Source of the DNA: Stramenopiles sp. TOSAG23-2
Lineage: Eukaryota; Sar
Length of the DNA: 28,388 bases
Assembly: GCA_900128395.1 (NCBI GenBank)
Contig: LT649402.1
Location: 1-28,388 of the forward strand
Direction of reading: 5' to 3'
Of the stretch, positions 1 to 10,700 are shown in pieces. The notes beneath the pieces were generated by a model. The model searched no databases and was not told the DNA's origin. It saw nothing but the letters and a program-made list of their open reading frames with translations. How positions within the stretch are numbered: the first letter of the stretch is position 1; each line of letters opens with the position of its first letter. The position numbers and the translations under genes were made by a program.

Positions 1-351
1 TGGACGAAAATTCGATCCATTTAACACTAATAACAATGAATGGTACGCACTTTAATTAATAAAAAAAACGCACACATTTATAATTTTATATATGATACAC
101 ACAAATTTAAAAAAATACAAAAAATGTGTTCAAATTATGTATAAAAGAAATACGCACCACACAAATAATATATTATATTATTATATCGCAATAGCTGAGC
201 TTCATTTTAATACAGTACACGGATTAAATCCATGTCTTGGATCGAATATTGAGCATAGATCCGATAAAACAAATTGACCAAATATTTTAGTAAAATACAA
301 TATAATTTTTTATTTATATATGAATATTACATATAAAAGTAAGAAACATAT

Positions 352-1128
352 ATGTACCCAACAAGATTAAATTTGCATAATAAACATTTACCACCAACAA
401 AGAAAGAAATTGTTCATGATAAATTACGAGTTGGATATGGTGAACCTAAAATATATGGACAATCAAAAATAAATATGTCCGTGGAAACGGCAGTTAATTT
501 AAAACATGATGAAAAAAGACGGTATCAATTAGATTATCGTGGCATAGCCGATGCAAAAGGATTAATATATTTTATAGGAACGGATGGTATGCAACATCCA
601 TTTGAAAATCCATCCCTGAAAAATTATGGTTTGACCTTGACTGTGACAAAAGGTTCTAATAAATATGGCATTCCCGCGAAAATTGTAAATAGAGATCCAA
701 ATGGATATCAAAGTTTAACTGATTGGAAAGATATTAAAAAATCATATATAGAGATAGATTTAAACAAAAAAGTAAGATTACGCCCAAATAGGTACATGAT
801 CCGCTCTGGATCATGTGGACCTAATTTCACTGCAACAGATTGGGTATTAGAAGGCATAGAATGTGATAAAAGTGGGACTGAAAATACACAAGGTTGGAAG
901 ATTTTAAAAAAACATGAAAACGATCAAACATTATTTAAAAAAAGCTGCAGTTGTCCGCATAAATTTAATGCGTTATCATACACAATAAATGATGATATGA
1001 ATTTTGGCAAAACAGATGGTGGATTCTATTCTAAATTTAGGATACGTTTAACTTCTAACAATGTTAATGGGAATGCATATTTATCCATAAGCAGCGTAGA
1101 ATTCTGGGGAGTATTAGAGATGATATGA
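352..1128 (+). CDS. Stand-alone discoidin-like (HECTD1/BTBD9-type) domain protein
   Basis: The 258-residue product matches, from about residue 70 to the end, the galactose-binding-like domain found in HECTD1, BTBD9 and many protist BTB proteins. Visible signatures are YFIGTDG near residue 72, an IDL strand near 136, RPNRYMIRSG near 145, DWVLEG near 164, GWKIL...HENDQTL near 181-194, FRIRLTSNN near 230 and the closing SSVEFWGVLE. In that family the domain follows a BTB, BACK or HECT module and probably binds protein or glycan partners. Here it has only a basic N-terminal stretch of about 60 residues, with no signal peptide and no membrane segment. The start is the first ATG of the frame. A 7-bp hairpin lies just after the stop. 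The family assignment is fairly secure; the cellular role is unknown. Confidence 0.75.
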   Translation: MYPTRLNLHNKHLPPTKKEIVHDKLRVGYGEPKIYGQSKINMSVETAVNLKHDEKRRYQLDYRGIADAKGLIYFIGTDGMQHPFENPSLKNYGLTLTVTKGSNKYGIPAKIVNRDPNGYQSLTDWKDIKKSYIEIDLNKKVRLRPNRYMIRSGSCGPNFTATDWVLEGIECDKSGTENTQGWKILKKHENDQTLFKKSCSCPHKFNALSYTINDDMNFGKTDGGFYSKFRIRLTSNNVNGNAYLSISSVEFWGVLEMI

Positions 1129-1145
1129 AAAAGTATGTAGATGTG

Positions 1146-1180
1146 CCTGGTATAGCTTAACTTGAAATATTATTACCAGG
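1146..1180 (+). other. Hairpin in the 3' flank of the discoidin-like gene
   Basis: CCTGGTA at 1146-1152 pairs perfectly with TACCAGG at 1174-1180 around a 21-nt loop, starting 18 bases after the stop codon. A T-rich run follows. It could be a 3'-UTR stem or a transcript-end signal. The structure is seen in the sequence; the function is a guess. Confidence 0.35.
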
Positions 1181-1559
1181 TACTTTATTTTTTTGAAGAA
1201 AAAAAATTATTACCATATCCTAATAATTAATATTAAAATTAATATTAGCTACCACACAGGCCAGGCTATTTATATAAGCGAAGGCAGTTTTTTACATGAT
1301 TTCATTTTGGAAATAATCACAATTCAATCCCAATAATCAAGAAAAGAGCAAAATTATCATGCATGCCCGGCATTAGCATGGGACAAAAGATATGCTTATT
1401 GTATATATCTACATACATATATATACATATATATATATTCATTTATCTTTCTTCATCTCTATATAATTTATACTTTTATTATTTTTGACACAATAGAAAG
1501 ATTGTATATATATATACGTATATGCATATATATATATATATGTATACACACAATAAATA
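1181..1559. other. AT-rich intergenic region, probable promoter side of the transporter
   Basis: No gene is supported here. The stretch holds a self-complementary AT block near 1221-1246 (AATTAATATT on both strands) and long (AT/TATG)n simple repeats from about 1398 to 1550, directly upstream of the transporter ATG. No promoter element can be assigned. Confidence 0.3.
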
Positions 1560-2897
1560 ATGAAAAATACAATTATAAATGTTGAGAATCCTAATAATAA
1601 TAATAATAATAAAAATGTTTCTTCTACAATTATAGAAGATGTCAAAATTGCATCAACAAAAAAAACATTGCCACCTTTATCGTCGGTATTTTTTTTAGCA
1701 CTGGCAATTTTTCTAGTCTTTTTTTGTTTTCTACCCGCACAAACTTTTGCCGCTGTAGTTTTTCCGCAAATTGGATCATTATCCGTTTCGTTATTATACA
1801 TGGTATTTTTGATTGGAGTTATATTTTCACCGACCATCTTGAAAAAATATGATGTTGGGATTTCAGTAGCTATTGGTTCAGCATTGTATTTACCTTTTGC
1901 AATAGCTGTTTGTATTGAATCGGAAGTATTGTTAGTTATTGGTTGCTGTTCATGTGGTTTTGGTGCTTCCTTGCTATGGAATGGCGTTGGTATGCTGTTA
2001 ACATTATTGAGTGACCAAAAGACAAGAGGCAGGCGTTCCGCTATTTTTGCTGCTGTAAATCGATTGAACTTTACATCAAATATTGTATTAGGAATTGGAC
2101 TTGCTACAGGAGCAAGCAGATCAATCTTATTCATATTTATAATTGGATTTGGCATTTTTGGTACTATTTTTTTAGGATTGCATGCAATGCTTATTACCCG
2201 ACCATTGAGCTTAGTATTAAACAAAAGAGAAGAAATAAAAGGAGATGCGGTTGAAAGAAATGTTTTGGAAAATACACGAGATGCATTAATGTTATATACG
2301 CACAAAGATTATCAGCCGTATCTTTTAACAAATTTTTTAATTTATGGTATCGTAAAAGGATGGTTATATGCTGAATTAACTACGTGGGTAAAAGATGTCG
2401 GAAAAGATCAAGCTGTTGCTTTTCTAGTTGGTACATATGGTATTTTTTTAGTACTAAGTGGTTTAATCCATGGAAAAATTTTTGATTTCTATTTAAGTAA
2501 ATCTTGGAAAATTGCAATTTTTCTTTCACCTTTATTGATAGGGGCTGTCGGTATGATTATTGCTTTCACAGCTCGTTTATCTTCTTCATCATCAGCAAAT
2601 GATGAGTTATCTGATGTAATATGGTTTTACGTAGCATCTGCTTTAATTGGTGCTAGCAGTGGTGGTGTTGAAAGTTGTGGGTATGCAATTACTAGCTTTT
2701 TATACCCTGAAAAAGAGAAAACTGCTATTGCTGTGGCAGCAAAGTTATATGTGGAAGTTTTTGGACAAGTAGTAGGATTTTTATTCCCAACTATTTTTCA
2801 AAAAAATGTAATCGCACAGGTAATATTTTTCATAATCGCATTTGCATTAAATGGCATTATAATTTTGAGATATTTGGTTGTTTTTACAAAAGAATAA
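1560..2897 (+). CDS. UNC93-like major facilitator superfamily membrane protein
   Basis: The 445-residue product has about 12 hydrophobic segments in a 6+6 layout with a charged central loop (about residues 222-255). An Asn-rich cytosolic N terminus of about 40 residues precedes them. The fourth helix carries GCCSCGFGASLLWNGVG, which resembles the GFGAALLW(T/V)GQG stretch of UNC-93 and DUF895 proteins. The early QTFAAVVFPQIGSLS and LYMVFLIGVIFSP segments also fit that family. UNC93 proteins traffic or regulate other membrane proteins, for example TLR trafficking by UNC93B1 and K+ channels by UNC-93; some act as transporters. The substrate or partner here is unknown. The ATG sits directly after an AATAAATA leader. 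The long reading frame on the other strand over this region is a shadow of the hydrophobic codons. Confidence 0.8.
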   Translation: MKNTIINVENPNNNNNNKNVSSTIIEDVKIASTKKTLPPLSSVFFLALAIFLVFFCFLPAQTFAAVVFPQIGSLSVSLLYMVFLIGVIFSPTILKKYDVGISVAIGSALYLPFAIAVCIESEVLLVIGCCSCGFGASLLWNGVGMLLTLLSDQKTRGRRSAIFAAVNRLNFTSNIVLGIGLATGASRSILFIFIIGFGIFGTIFLGLHAMLITRPLSLVLNKREEIKGDAVERNVLENTRDALMLYTHKDYQPYLLTNFLIYGIVKGWLYAELTTWVKDVGKDQAVAFLVGTYGIFLVLSGLIHGKIFDFYLSKSWKIAIFLSPLLIGAVGMIIAFTARLSSSSSANDELSDVIWFYVASALIGASSGGVESCGYAITSFLYPEKEKTAIAVAAKLYVEVFGQVVGFLFPTIFQKNVIAQVIFFIIAFALNGIIILRYLVVFTKE

Positions 2898-3173
2898 AAA
2901 AAGAGAGACGAGAGAGAGAGAGCGAGAGGTTTTCGATTCAGTGCGCGAGGAGACTTTCAGTAAAAAATATTTAATAAAAAAAAATATAAATATATGCACA
3001 TTTTATATTAATATAAATATATGCTTATAATCTCTAAGTTATTGCATTAATTATAAATATTATAATCTCTCTATATTTGTGCACAACCACCTGCAGCAGA
3101 GCTTTTCTTACTCTCCACGCGTATTATTTTCTTTTCTACTTCGGTACGGGTCCGTAATATTGGGGTAAATATT

Positions 3174-4745
3174 TTACACACACTTATTGCCTAGCTTATT
3201 TACAACTTTGGAACCTTTCCCTTCTAACGCTTTTTCTTGAAAAGTAGTTAAGTTATTTCCATTAATTTGTTTTTCATCAATCCAATACCAGTCTATTGCA
3301 TCATGCTTCATAGTTTTAAATAAATAATACGTATTATTATGAAAGCTATTATTTTGAAATGCAAGTGGATGAAAATCTGAAACAGCACCAACTCGTGGTA
3401 TTGTGCAATCATCCATGACAATTTTATTATCTTCTACAATATTATTAATAACAATCATTTGGCCCGGAACAGGACACCCAACACATTTTCTATCTTGCTG
3501 TATTATAACAATTCCATTTGAACGACAGTAGCTTGTATGTACTGTGTTATTTTTAATTACACAATTACGTGAATTTTGTATTTGTATTTGACCATCCCAT
3601 AGCCATGATTGCTTACCAAATGTACAGCGTTCAAACCCATTTCCACGAAATGTATTATTTATAATTGTACCATTATAACTAATTTCATAACTAATACCAG
3701 CATTTGTATTGTTTTCAACGAGATTATTTTCATACCACGTACCAACTGATCCAATATCGGCCCACATTCCCGTCCCATTATTATTATGTATATGATTGCC
3801 AATTACTTTTATGTGATATCCGACAAATTTAAAACCCCCTGCTTCCCATCCATGAGAAAAACCTGCCATATTGTTATGATTAACTTCCGAGTTTAATAAC
3901 ATTCCATCATGCCCACCTAAACCTAATTGGCCATTATGATGAATATGAGATGCATTTACAATTGCATTATAATTAATATCAATACCTCTACCATGATTAT
4001 TTTTAACTTCAACTTTGAATAACTTCCAATTCTTCCCTGATGGACTTATGGCACCAAATTGTGCTGGGGTTGAAAATTTATCAACTATTATATTTTCCAA
4101 ATGTATATTCGAGACATTCATTTGTTTATTATGCGAAAACATTGCTGGCAAAATACTTAACTCAATTACAACATCCTGACTTTTTTGCAATGATGATGGT
4201 ATCATACCAATATATATAGTTGAAGTATCATATTCTAAATACCATTCTGTAAAAGCACGCGGGTGAATTTTTGTTATCATATCAACTCGTTTTATTCGCC
4301 TGTCATTAATAAAAAGTTCTTGTGAAAAATTGCATGCTGGATATTTCATACTACATGGCCCATGACGATTTGCATTGAATGAATGACCAAGAATAATGCT
4401 TTGATACAAATTTAACGTGTTGTTGTATGTGAAAGTATTAATTGGAATTTCAATAGACCCAGTAAATATAGGTTTTGAATCTAATTCTCCAGCAACAAAC
4501 GAATTTCCCGAACGTATAACAATACTCTCATTTAATCTATAAACACCAGCATCAAATTGATATATTGTATTGCTTGGTGACGATGATATTAGTTGATTTA
4601 ATTCTTGTGCTGTTGTACCTGTTTTAACACGTTGTCTATATTTTACAGGTTGTTTTATAATTTTGCTACTATTAATACTACTACTATTACCACTTGAAAT
4701 AATAATATTAAACACACATATTATCAATTTAAGATACAATTTCAT
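3174..4745 (-). CDS. Secreted right-handed parallel beta-helix protein
   Basis: The 523-residue product opens with a signal peptide (MKLYLKLIICVFNIIISSG) followed by a Ser/Asn-rich stretch. From about residue 190 to 460 it shows repeating strands of the parallel beta-helix type: many short blocks of the form N-x-I-x-x-N-x-x-x-G, such as NHIHNNNGTGMW, NNLVENNTNAGISY and NNTVHTSYCRSNGIVI. This is the pattern of PbH1 repeats in pectate-lyase-fold and NosD/CASH proteins. The roughly 170 residues in front of the repeats resemble the capping domain of such enzymes. Many N-glycosylation sequons fit export. A polysaccharide lyase or hydrolase, or a carbohydrate-binding wall protein, is likely, but I cannot point to catalytic residues. 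The start is chosen because it gives a clean signal peptide. Confidence 0.8.
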   Translation of the reverse strand: MKLYLKLIICVFNIIISSGNSSSINSSKIIKQPVKYRQRVKTGTTAQELNQLISSSPSNTIYQFDAGVYRLNESIVIRSGNSFVAGELDSKPIFTGSIEIPINTFTYNNTLNLYQSIILGHSFNANRHGPCSMKYPACNFSQELFINDRRIKRVDMITKIHPRAFTEWYLEYDTSTIYIGMIPSSLQKSQDVVIELSILPAMFSHNKQMNVSNIHLENIIVDKFSTPAQFGAISPSGKNWKLFKVEVKNNHGRGIDINYNAIVNASHIHHNGQLGLGGHDGMLLNSEVNHNNMAGFSHGWEAGGFKFVGYHIKVIGNHIHNNNGTGMWADIGSVGTWYENNLVENNTNAGISYEISYNGTIINNTFRGNGFERCTFGKQSWLWDGQIQIQNSRNCVIKNNTVHTSYCRSNGIVIIQQDRKCVGCPVPGQMIVINNIVEDNKIVMDDCTIPRVGAVSDFHPLAFQNNSFHNNTYYLFKTMKHDAIDWYWIDEKQINGNNLTTFQEKALEGKGSKVVNKLGNKCV

Positions 4746-5488
4746 TTTTGATTCCTTATTTTCGTATTATGATGGGTGTTACTAAATATATATATATATA
4801 TATTATGAATAACTATTTTTACTTGATATTATTATTATTATTATCCATAAAGAAATGCAATTATAAAAGGCGTTATATATATTAATGATTACCATATATG
4901 TGCTTATACGAACCTCCTTTTAAAATCTAAGTTATAATTATAATATGTTTAATTCTATAGAATAAATAAAATTAAAAATAATAATAATAAAAGGCACGTT
5001 GCAAAGCACAAAAGCAACTGCAAAAAAAAAAAAAAATAAAAAATGATGAAGAAAAAAAAAAACAACTTAAACTCTTGATGCCGCATCGAATATTTGTCGT
5101 TGAAGTGGACACATACAACAGTATTACTGTATATACAACAAATCGAGCAAAACTACCTCTAATTTTTTTTTCGGAGTAGGAGGGAGATTGGATTGCTAGA
5201 TGTCATTTTTGTAAAAATATTATAGTAGGTGATTATAGCATTACAAAAAAATACACCACTGGTGGGAAGGGTTGTTTGGAAAAATAACAAGAAATATATA
5301 TATAGAATCTATGCTGTATAATATATATTTAAATATAGAAATATTACCATGATGTATACAAAAAGAAAAAAGATAACATGACCAGGAATCAACAAAATAT
5401 AATAAACAATACATTACATAATACAAAATATAGTAGATATACAAAAATATATTATCGATTTTTTTAACAAGAAATCCTAAACGATACC
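4746..5488. other. Divergent intergenic region, no gene seen
   Basis: This 743-base spacer separates the divergent starts of the beta-helix gene (-) and the PHD gene (+), so both promoters should lie here. It holds A-rich runs (5020-5065), an (AT)n tract near 4780-4802, TTA repeats near 4829-4842 and no coding-like stretch. The longer reading frames that enter it are antisense shadows. Confidence 0.35.
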
Positions 5489-7372
5489 ATGGACCATAAC
5501 AACAACAATAATAATGGATTTGTTGGAACCATGGGAACAGTCGAAGATGGTACTTCTTCACAACAAGAAGAAGAAAGTCAAGAAATGATTCTAGTATCGA
5601 CGGCATTTCCTCCTCCTGAATCTGATACAGACCGCGATGAATCGCAAACATTTCCAATTGAAAATTTATCATATATGGGTAATATTGCATCAGCGACAAA
5701 CAATCTATCACTTGAAAATATTGTCTCAGAAGATGATGATGAAGATTTAATAATAATAAATCAAACAAACGTACCATTTGCTGCACCTGCTATCCCAACA
5801 AGGACTATAGCAACAAACAGTAACAGCATTCAACCTACGACAACGACGACAACAACGACAACTACCACTACTACTACCAATGCCCATTCCAATCCAATAC
5901 CAAACAATGGCAATAACAATGATAATAACAATAACGTATTGCAGTTACAACAACAAATTCAAAAAAAACAGAGGGAAATTGATGTCACAAATGCTGCTAA
6001 ACAACAACACAAAAAAGCTTTAGAAACAACCCAGAAACAATTTCAGAAGGACATAGAAATTCGCAAAAAAAATCATATCAAGACTCAATCATCGATTAAA
6101 AAGAATATTGATAAATGTGAAAAAGATGTGTCAAAACATATTCAAGAAAAGAAGCAAATGGAAGAAAAGCTTCAAAATATGCAACAGCAAAATGAGATTG
6201 AAGAGAAGAAAAAAAAAACAGCTGAAGAAGAGCGAAAAAACGATGAAGAAAAAAGAAGATTTGAAGAGGAGGAACGTAAAATTGCAGAGGATGAACGTAA
6301 AGCTGCAGAGGTGAACCGTAGGCTTGCAGAAAGAAAACGAATAGTTGCCGAAGGAAAACGTAAAGCTTATGAAAAAGATCATAGTATTAATAAACAAAAA
6401 CGTGAAATCGAGGAGGCGGAAAAGAAACTTCATATGAAACGAAAATCACCTAGCCCAAATAATGAATCTGCTAAGCGCGCTAGACTCAAACATGGAAGTT
6501 CTTCATCCAATTCTAACTCTCCTGGAAACAACAGTAGTAGCAGCAGCAACAATAACAACAACAATGAAACTAATGTGCCAACAGCAAGAAGAAGTTTGCA
6601 AGAATCAGATAACTTTGGCAATTTTCGATTCAATGGTCGAAAAATTGTATTGGTTGATTCTCGAACAAATCCACCTCGTATATCTATTCGTTTCTGGGAT
6701 GGAAAAAAATATTACAGAATACCACGTAACAGATTTGATATCCAAAGTTATGAGAAATTTTTAAAAGTGTATGAAAAAGATATACAAGGTAAGGAAGAAG
6801 AGTTACTAGAAGGGCTAAAAAATCAAGAACGTAATGGTGATTCTAGGTGTAGAGCCACCACTACAATGCACGACAACAACAATTGCAATGGAGCCGCTTC
6901 CACCACCCAGAAACTCCACTGTGGTATCTGTAATTTAGCAAACAAGAATGGAACGCCCTCTTATCATGTTTCTCCCTCAGGTATACAAAAACATTGCCAA
7001 ACAAAAAGGCATAAACAGCTAGCAAAAGATTTTTCTAATAATCAAGAAGTTAAGTTAGTCGGGTGTCGTAACTGTGGTTTCGACAATAATGACGCAGAAA
7101 TGTTAATATGCCAAGGATATGCACGATCTCAAAATAAATCAATTGTAGAATGTAACAACAATTATCATATTGGTTGTTTACATCCACGCCTTCGAAGTGT
7201 CCCAGAAGGAGATTGGGTATGTCCTTTGTGTCTAAGGACTGCCAAGAACGATCACGAGATTGCTCACAAAATTTTATCAGAAATAAAGAATCCCGATGCA
7301 TGTATACAAAATGAGATGCAAGCATTGCATGATGCATTGAATGGAGTTGGTAGAAATAATTCCAGAGCATAA
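5489..7372 (+). CDS. Coiled-coil PHD-finger nuclear protein
   Basis: The 627-residue product ends with a C4HC3 PHD finger: C526, C529, C541, C555, H560, C563, C578 and C581, with the usual W (GDWVCPLC) just before the last pair. PHD fingers read histone tails. Just ahead lies a possible C2H2-type zinc site (CGIC near 478, paired histidines near 495-503). The N-terminal 150 residues are acidic, then Thr- and Asn-rich with a poly-Thr run near 115-130. Residues about 152-310 form a long, highly charged coiled coil rich in EEERK repeats. Basic patches (KRKSPSP, KRARLKH) near 315-335 look like nuclear localisation signals. The ATG at 5489 has a good context. A chromatin-associated regulator is inferred; no catalytic domain is visible. 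Confidence 0.85.
   Translation: MDHNNNNNNGFVGTMGTVEDGTSSQQEEESQEMILVSTAFPPPESDTDRDESQTFPIENLSYMGNIASATNNLSLENIVSEDDDEDLIIINQTNVPFAAPAIPTRTIATNSNSIQPTTTTTTTTTTTTTTNAHSNPIPNNGNNNDNNNNVLQLQQQIQKKQREIDVTNAAKQQHKKALETTQKQFQKDIEIRKKNHIKTQSSIKKNIDKCEKDVSKHIQEKKQMEEKLQNMQQQNEIEEKKKKTAEEERKNDEEKRRFEEEERKIAEDERKAAEVNRRLAERKRIVAEGKRKAYEKDHSINKQKREIEEAEKKLHMKRKSPSPNNESAKRARLKHGSSSSNSNSPGNNSSSSSNNNNNNETNVPTARRSLQESDNFGNFRFNGRKIVLVDSRTNPPRISIRFWDGKKYYRIPRNRFDIQSYEKFLKVYEKDIQGKEEELLEGLKNQERNGDSRCRATTTMHDNNNCNGAASTTQKLHCGICNLANKNGTPSYHVSPSGIQKHCQTKRHKQLAKDFSNNQEVKLVGCRNCGFDNNDAEMLICQGYARSQNKSIVECNNNYHIGCLHPRLRSVPEGDWVCPLCLRTAKNDHEIAHKILSEIKNPDACIQNEMQALHDALNGVGRNNSRA
5828..5880 (+). repeat. In-frame ACN-repeat encoding poly-Thr
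   Basis: A run of ACG, ACA, ACT and ACC codons encodes about 15 consecutive threonines inside the PHD-protein gene. The codons are mixed, so the tract is partly stabilised and not a fresh microsatellite expansion. Confidence 0.7.
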
Positions 7373-7719
7373 AAAATATGGAGGGGGATGTGTTTTAATG
7401 TTTTGAGAATTGAGAGCGAGATTTAAATAAAATATAAAAAAAAAAAAGAGTACGAAATGTGCGTAAAAAGTTTTAAAAAATATTAAAATTAAATATGTCA
7501 TATGATATTTAAAAATATACGTACGTAATAAAATATATAATCAGCATAAGGAATGATACATACATATAAAAAATACGAAAGATTCGTAAATACTGTGTGT
7601 ACGTGCGAATTCATAAAATCAAATCTATGTTGGTAGATTTTGTTACATATATTTTTAAAAACCATTTTGTTAACCATGAAAAATACAAAATACTAGTTTT
7701 TTTCACGAAAATATCTCGG
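7373..7719. other. Convergent 3' intergenic region, no gene seen
   Basis: The PHD gene (+) and the CHAT/STAND gene (-) end facing each other here. The stretch is AT-rich with an A-run at 7437-7447 and AATAAA-like hexamers near 7423, which could serve 3' end formation. No coding sequence is supported, so there is little room for further C-terminal exons of the CHAT/STAND protein. Confidence 0.35.
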
Positions 7720-10700
7720 TTAAACCTCAAATGCTTCTTTACATACTTCCATTATATCCAATTTACTAACAACTTTTAAAATTTTAATTGGAGTCGAAAC
7801 CGTTGCCAATTCAGCTGAATAATTATTAACTAGATCATCCACACGGACAGTAGTCCTTGAAGCTCTTGATCGTATCATACGTGCAGTTTCATGTATGGTC
7901 ATCTTCGTCACTCGTAAAACATGTTCCGGATAATCATGCACACCAGTTTCATCTTTCAATAATGATGATAAAGGAGAAACACATGTTAACAAAAATCGAA
8001 CTTTATGGCATTGCCTTAAAATTTTTGACATTAAAGGCCAAATTTCACAATTTTCTTCCAAATCATCAAATACAATCAAACACTCAGATGACCGTAAAAT
8101 CCTGCAAATGTGAGACGCAATACTTTCAAAATTATTCTTATCATTAAAGTTGCCAAATTGCGTAGTTCTTCGCTTCATACGTTTACCACTTCTAGCTTTA
8201 TCAGTGGATTGCTTTGCGTCATCATTATCATTATCGTTAACAAATAAATGACGTTCTGATGGTGTCAATGGTTGCGGATGTTTTTTTCTAAACGAACGTT
8301 CCTCATGCTCCGAGACTAGTTCGTCAGCTATCATTTCAATGGAAGAATTTTTTGCAATATGAATATGCAAAATTCCATCAGCAAACGAGCCACGATCTGC
8401 TAAATAATGTATTGCTTTTTTAACAATTGCACTTTTTCCAATACCTTTTTCCCCAATTACAGACACGATTCTTCTAGATTTTTTAATAAGAGTAGATACA
8501 ATGTTAAACATATCAAGTTGTCTCCCGACGAAACCATCAGGAGGTGCAGGTAAATTTTCAATATGCAATGGTGCTGGTCTTATCCATTCAGTTTCTTTGT
8601 TTCTACACATATCCGGAAACAATGAAACATGGTGACGTTCATCTTCATCTGAATCAAGTGCAGGTAGCAATAAAAATTTCTTCGCCTCCTTCACCGCATT
8701 TGATGAGACCCCTCGACCAACCAACGGATTACCTTCCACTGCAGATTGACCAATTTGAAACGCACTTTGTACATAATACCCCCGTGCTAATGCAGTGTAA
8801 AATGCGCGAGTAAATGCATGCGCCGCTCTATCTTCGATTTCTGACAATGTTTCAACACAAACAACGTGCTTAGCACCAGCTTCTAAAAATGCTTCACCTG
8901 CTTTTCGAGAGGAACATGCACTTACAAAAACCAATTTTGGCTTTGGGTTTCCAGCAGCTAAATCACCAGCACCAGCAGCAAATAAACTTTTCAATCGTTC
9001 ATTTTCAAGGGCATGGAAACAGCCTGCACCATCTTCAAATGATAGAAAATTCGAATTACCATGCCCGGAATAATGCAAAACTCGACAACCTTTTGTAATG
9101 ACAGTTCTTAAAACATCTGCAGTAGCATGACTAAACGTTAATTTTGCTAAAGCGCCAGCTTCTGAGAGACTTCCACACAACACTTTTCTCTCAGTTTCCC
9201 AATCAAGGAGTGGCATTGGCATTAGCTTGTTATTTCTCACCATTACTAATGGATTGGCAAAAATTGCTGCAATAGTTGGATAATTGTGATAATCATCCTC
9301 CACATCAATATGCAAACTTTTCAAGTCACTTGGAGACGAATATGTTCTACCATCATCGCTTGACATAGACATTTCTCTAAAATCAACGCTTGACATGTTA
9401 CTATTAGTACTCGTGGTACTATCTCTGTTTGTAACAGACTGATTAAAATTTTGAATCGAATCTTTATTGTGACTAACATCGTCACTATTTTTGCTTCTTG
9501 CAGTATATCCATCCTCTGTTGCCACTAAAATGCCCTTCTCTGCTTGATTTTTAATTAGTTTTTTCACAGTCTTCAATAGCTTGACTCTATGCAACCTTTT
9601 CGGGACATTTAAATCACCTTTCAAGTCTTCATCATTCATATCTAATAAACTATCCCCATCCATTCCCATTTCTTCAAATGATGTCGTATATTGTCCTAAT
9701 TTTAATTCATGTAACCATTTAATGACTTCTTGAACCTTCCATGTTGAAATAGGAATATCATACAAGGTGGTCAATGAATTCCCTTTCTCAGAGGCTGATG
9801 GCAATTTCAACGATGCATTCGTTGATCCAGGTGTAGACAACACGATTTTACTACTACTTGTTGCAATATTATTTGTAACTACCATTTTTTCTTCCTCTTG
9901 AGTATCATTATTTTTCAATTTCAAACTACCTTCACTTTCCGAAACATCGACTTGTTCATTTTGTTGGGAGTCTGTTTTTTTTCGTGAGATTTTTTTTGTC
10001 ATTGCAACTTCAAAATTTTTCAATTTTTTTAATGCTTCTACTTCTTTTTCAGGGAGTATATTATTTTCCTCATTATCACTACCATCATCGTCTTCACTTT
10101 TAAGCCCATACACAGTCACATCTTTCCCCGGGATATCGACATCTTCTATATCCTTTTGTAATTGCATTAATATTGCTTTTGCTTTCACGGCTGTTAAATT
10201 TCCAAACCCATCTACATATATTGGTTCCGTTCGCGACTTTACATGAATTTCCAACATGGAAATAGATTTTATTTTTATTTTTGACCCAAGAAAGTTGATC
10301 CTCCCTACCGGTGACATGGAATCTTCGCTTGAAAAGTAAACAAAATAACCATCACTATCAATATGAAAATAACGAGTAACCATTGCACCAGTCCGACGTC
10401 CTTTCTTTTTCAATACCCATCGAGTTTGATTTGCAACTGTTGGATAAAATTTATCACCTCCTTCATCTGCAACAGCCTTTGATTTCAATCTTATATGAAC
10501 TGGAATATTATTTCCTCCACTTGCAATCGCTCGTCTTTTATACTTTCCTTTCTTTTTCGATTGAAAGCTTTTAAATCCTGCTTTTTTTCTCAATGTTTGT
10601 TTTGCAACCGGTATTGGTGGAGGGGCACCGGGTGGAAGTAGTTTTTTCTTGCTCCTTTTCTTTGCTTTATCCATATTCATTGATGTATCATCTTCATCCT

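Noticed and set aside
92-277. A 61-codon frame and a tRNA-like stretch near 190-265
   Set aside because: The frame has biased composition and no domain. The stretch lacks the T-arm and acceptor pairing of a tRNA.
1439-2305. A 288-codon minus-strand reading frame opposite the UNC93-like gene
   Set aside because: It is the antisense shadow of hydrophobic codons; the plus-strand frame has 12 membrane segments and family motifs.
7741-7746. GTATGT donor that might extend the CHAT/STAND protein by splicing
   Set aside because: No TACTAAC-like branch point or suitable acceptor follows within the short intergenic stretch; the direct stop is simpler.
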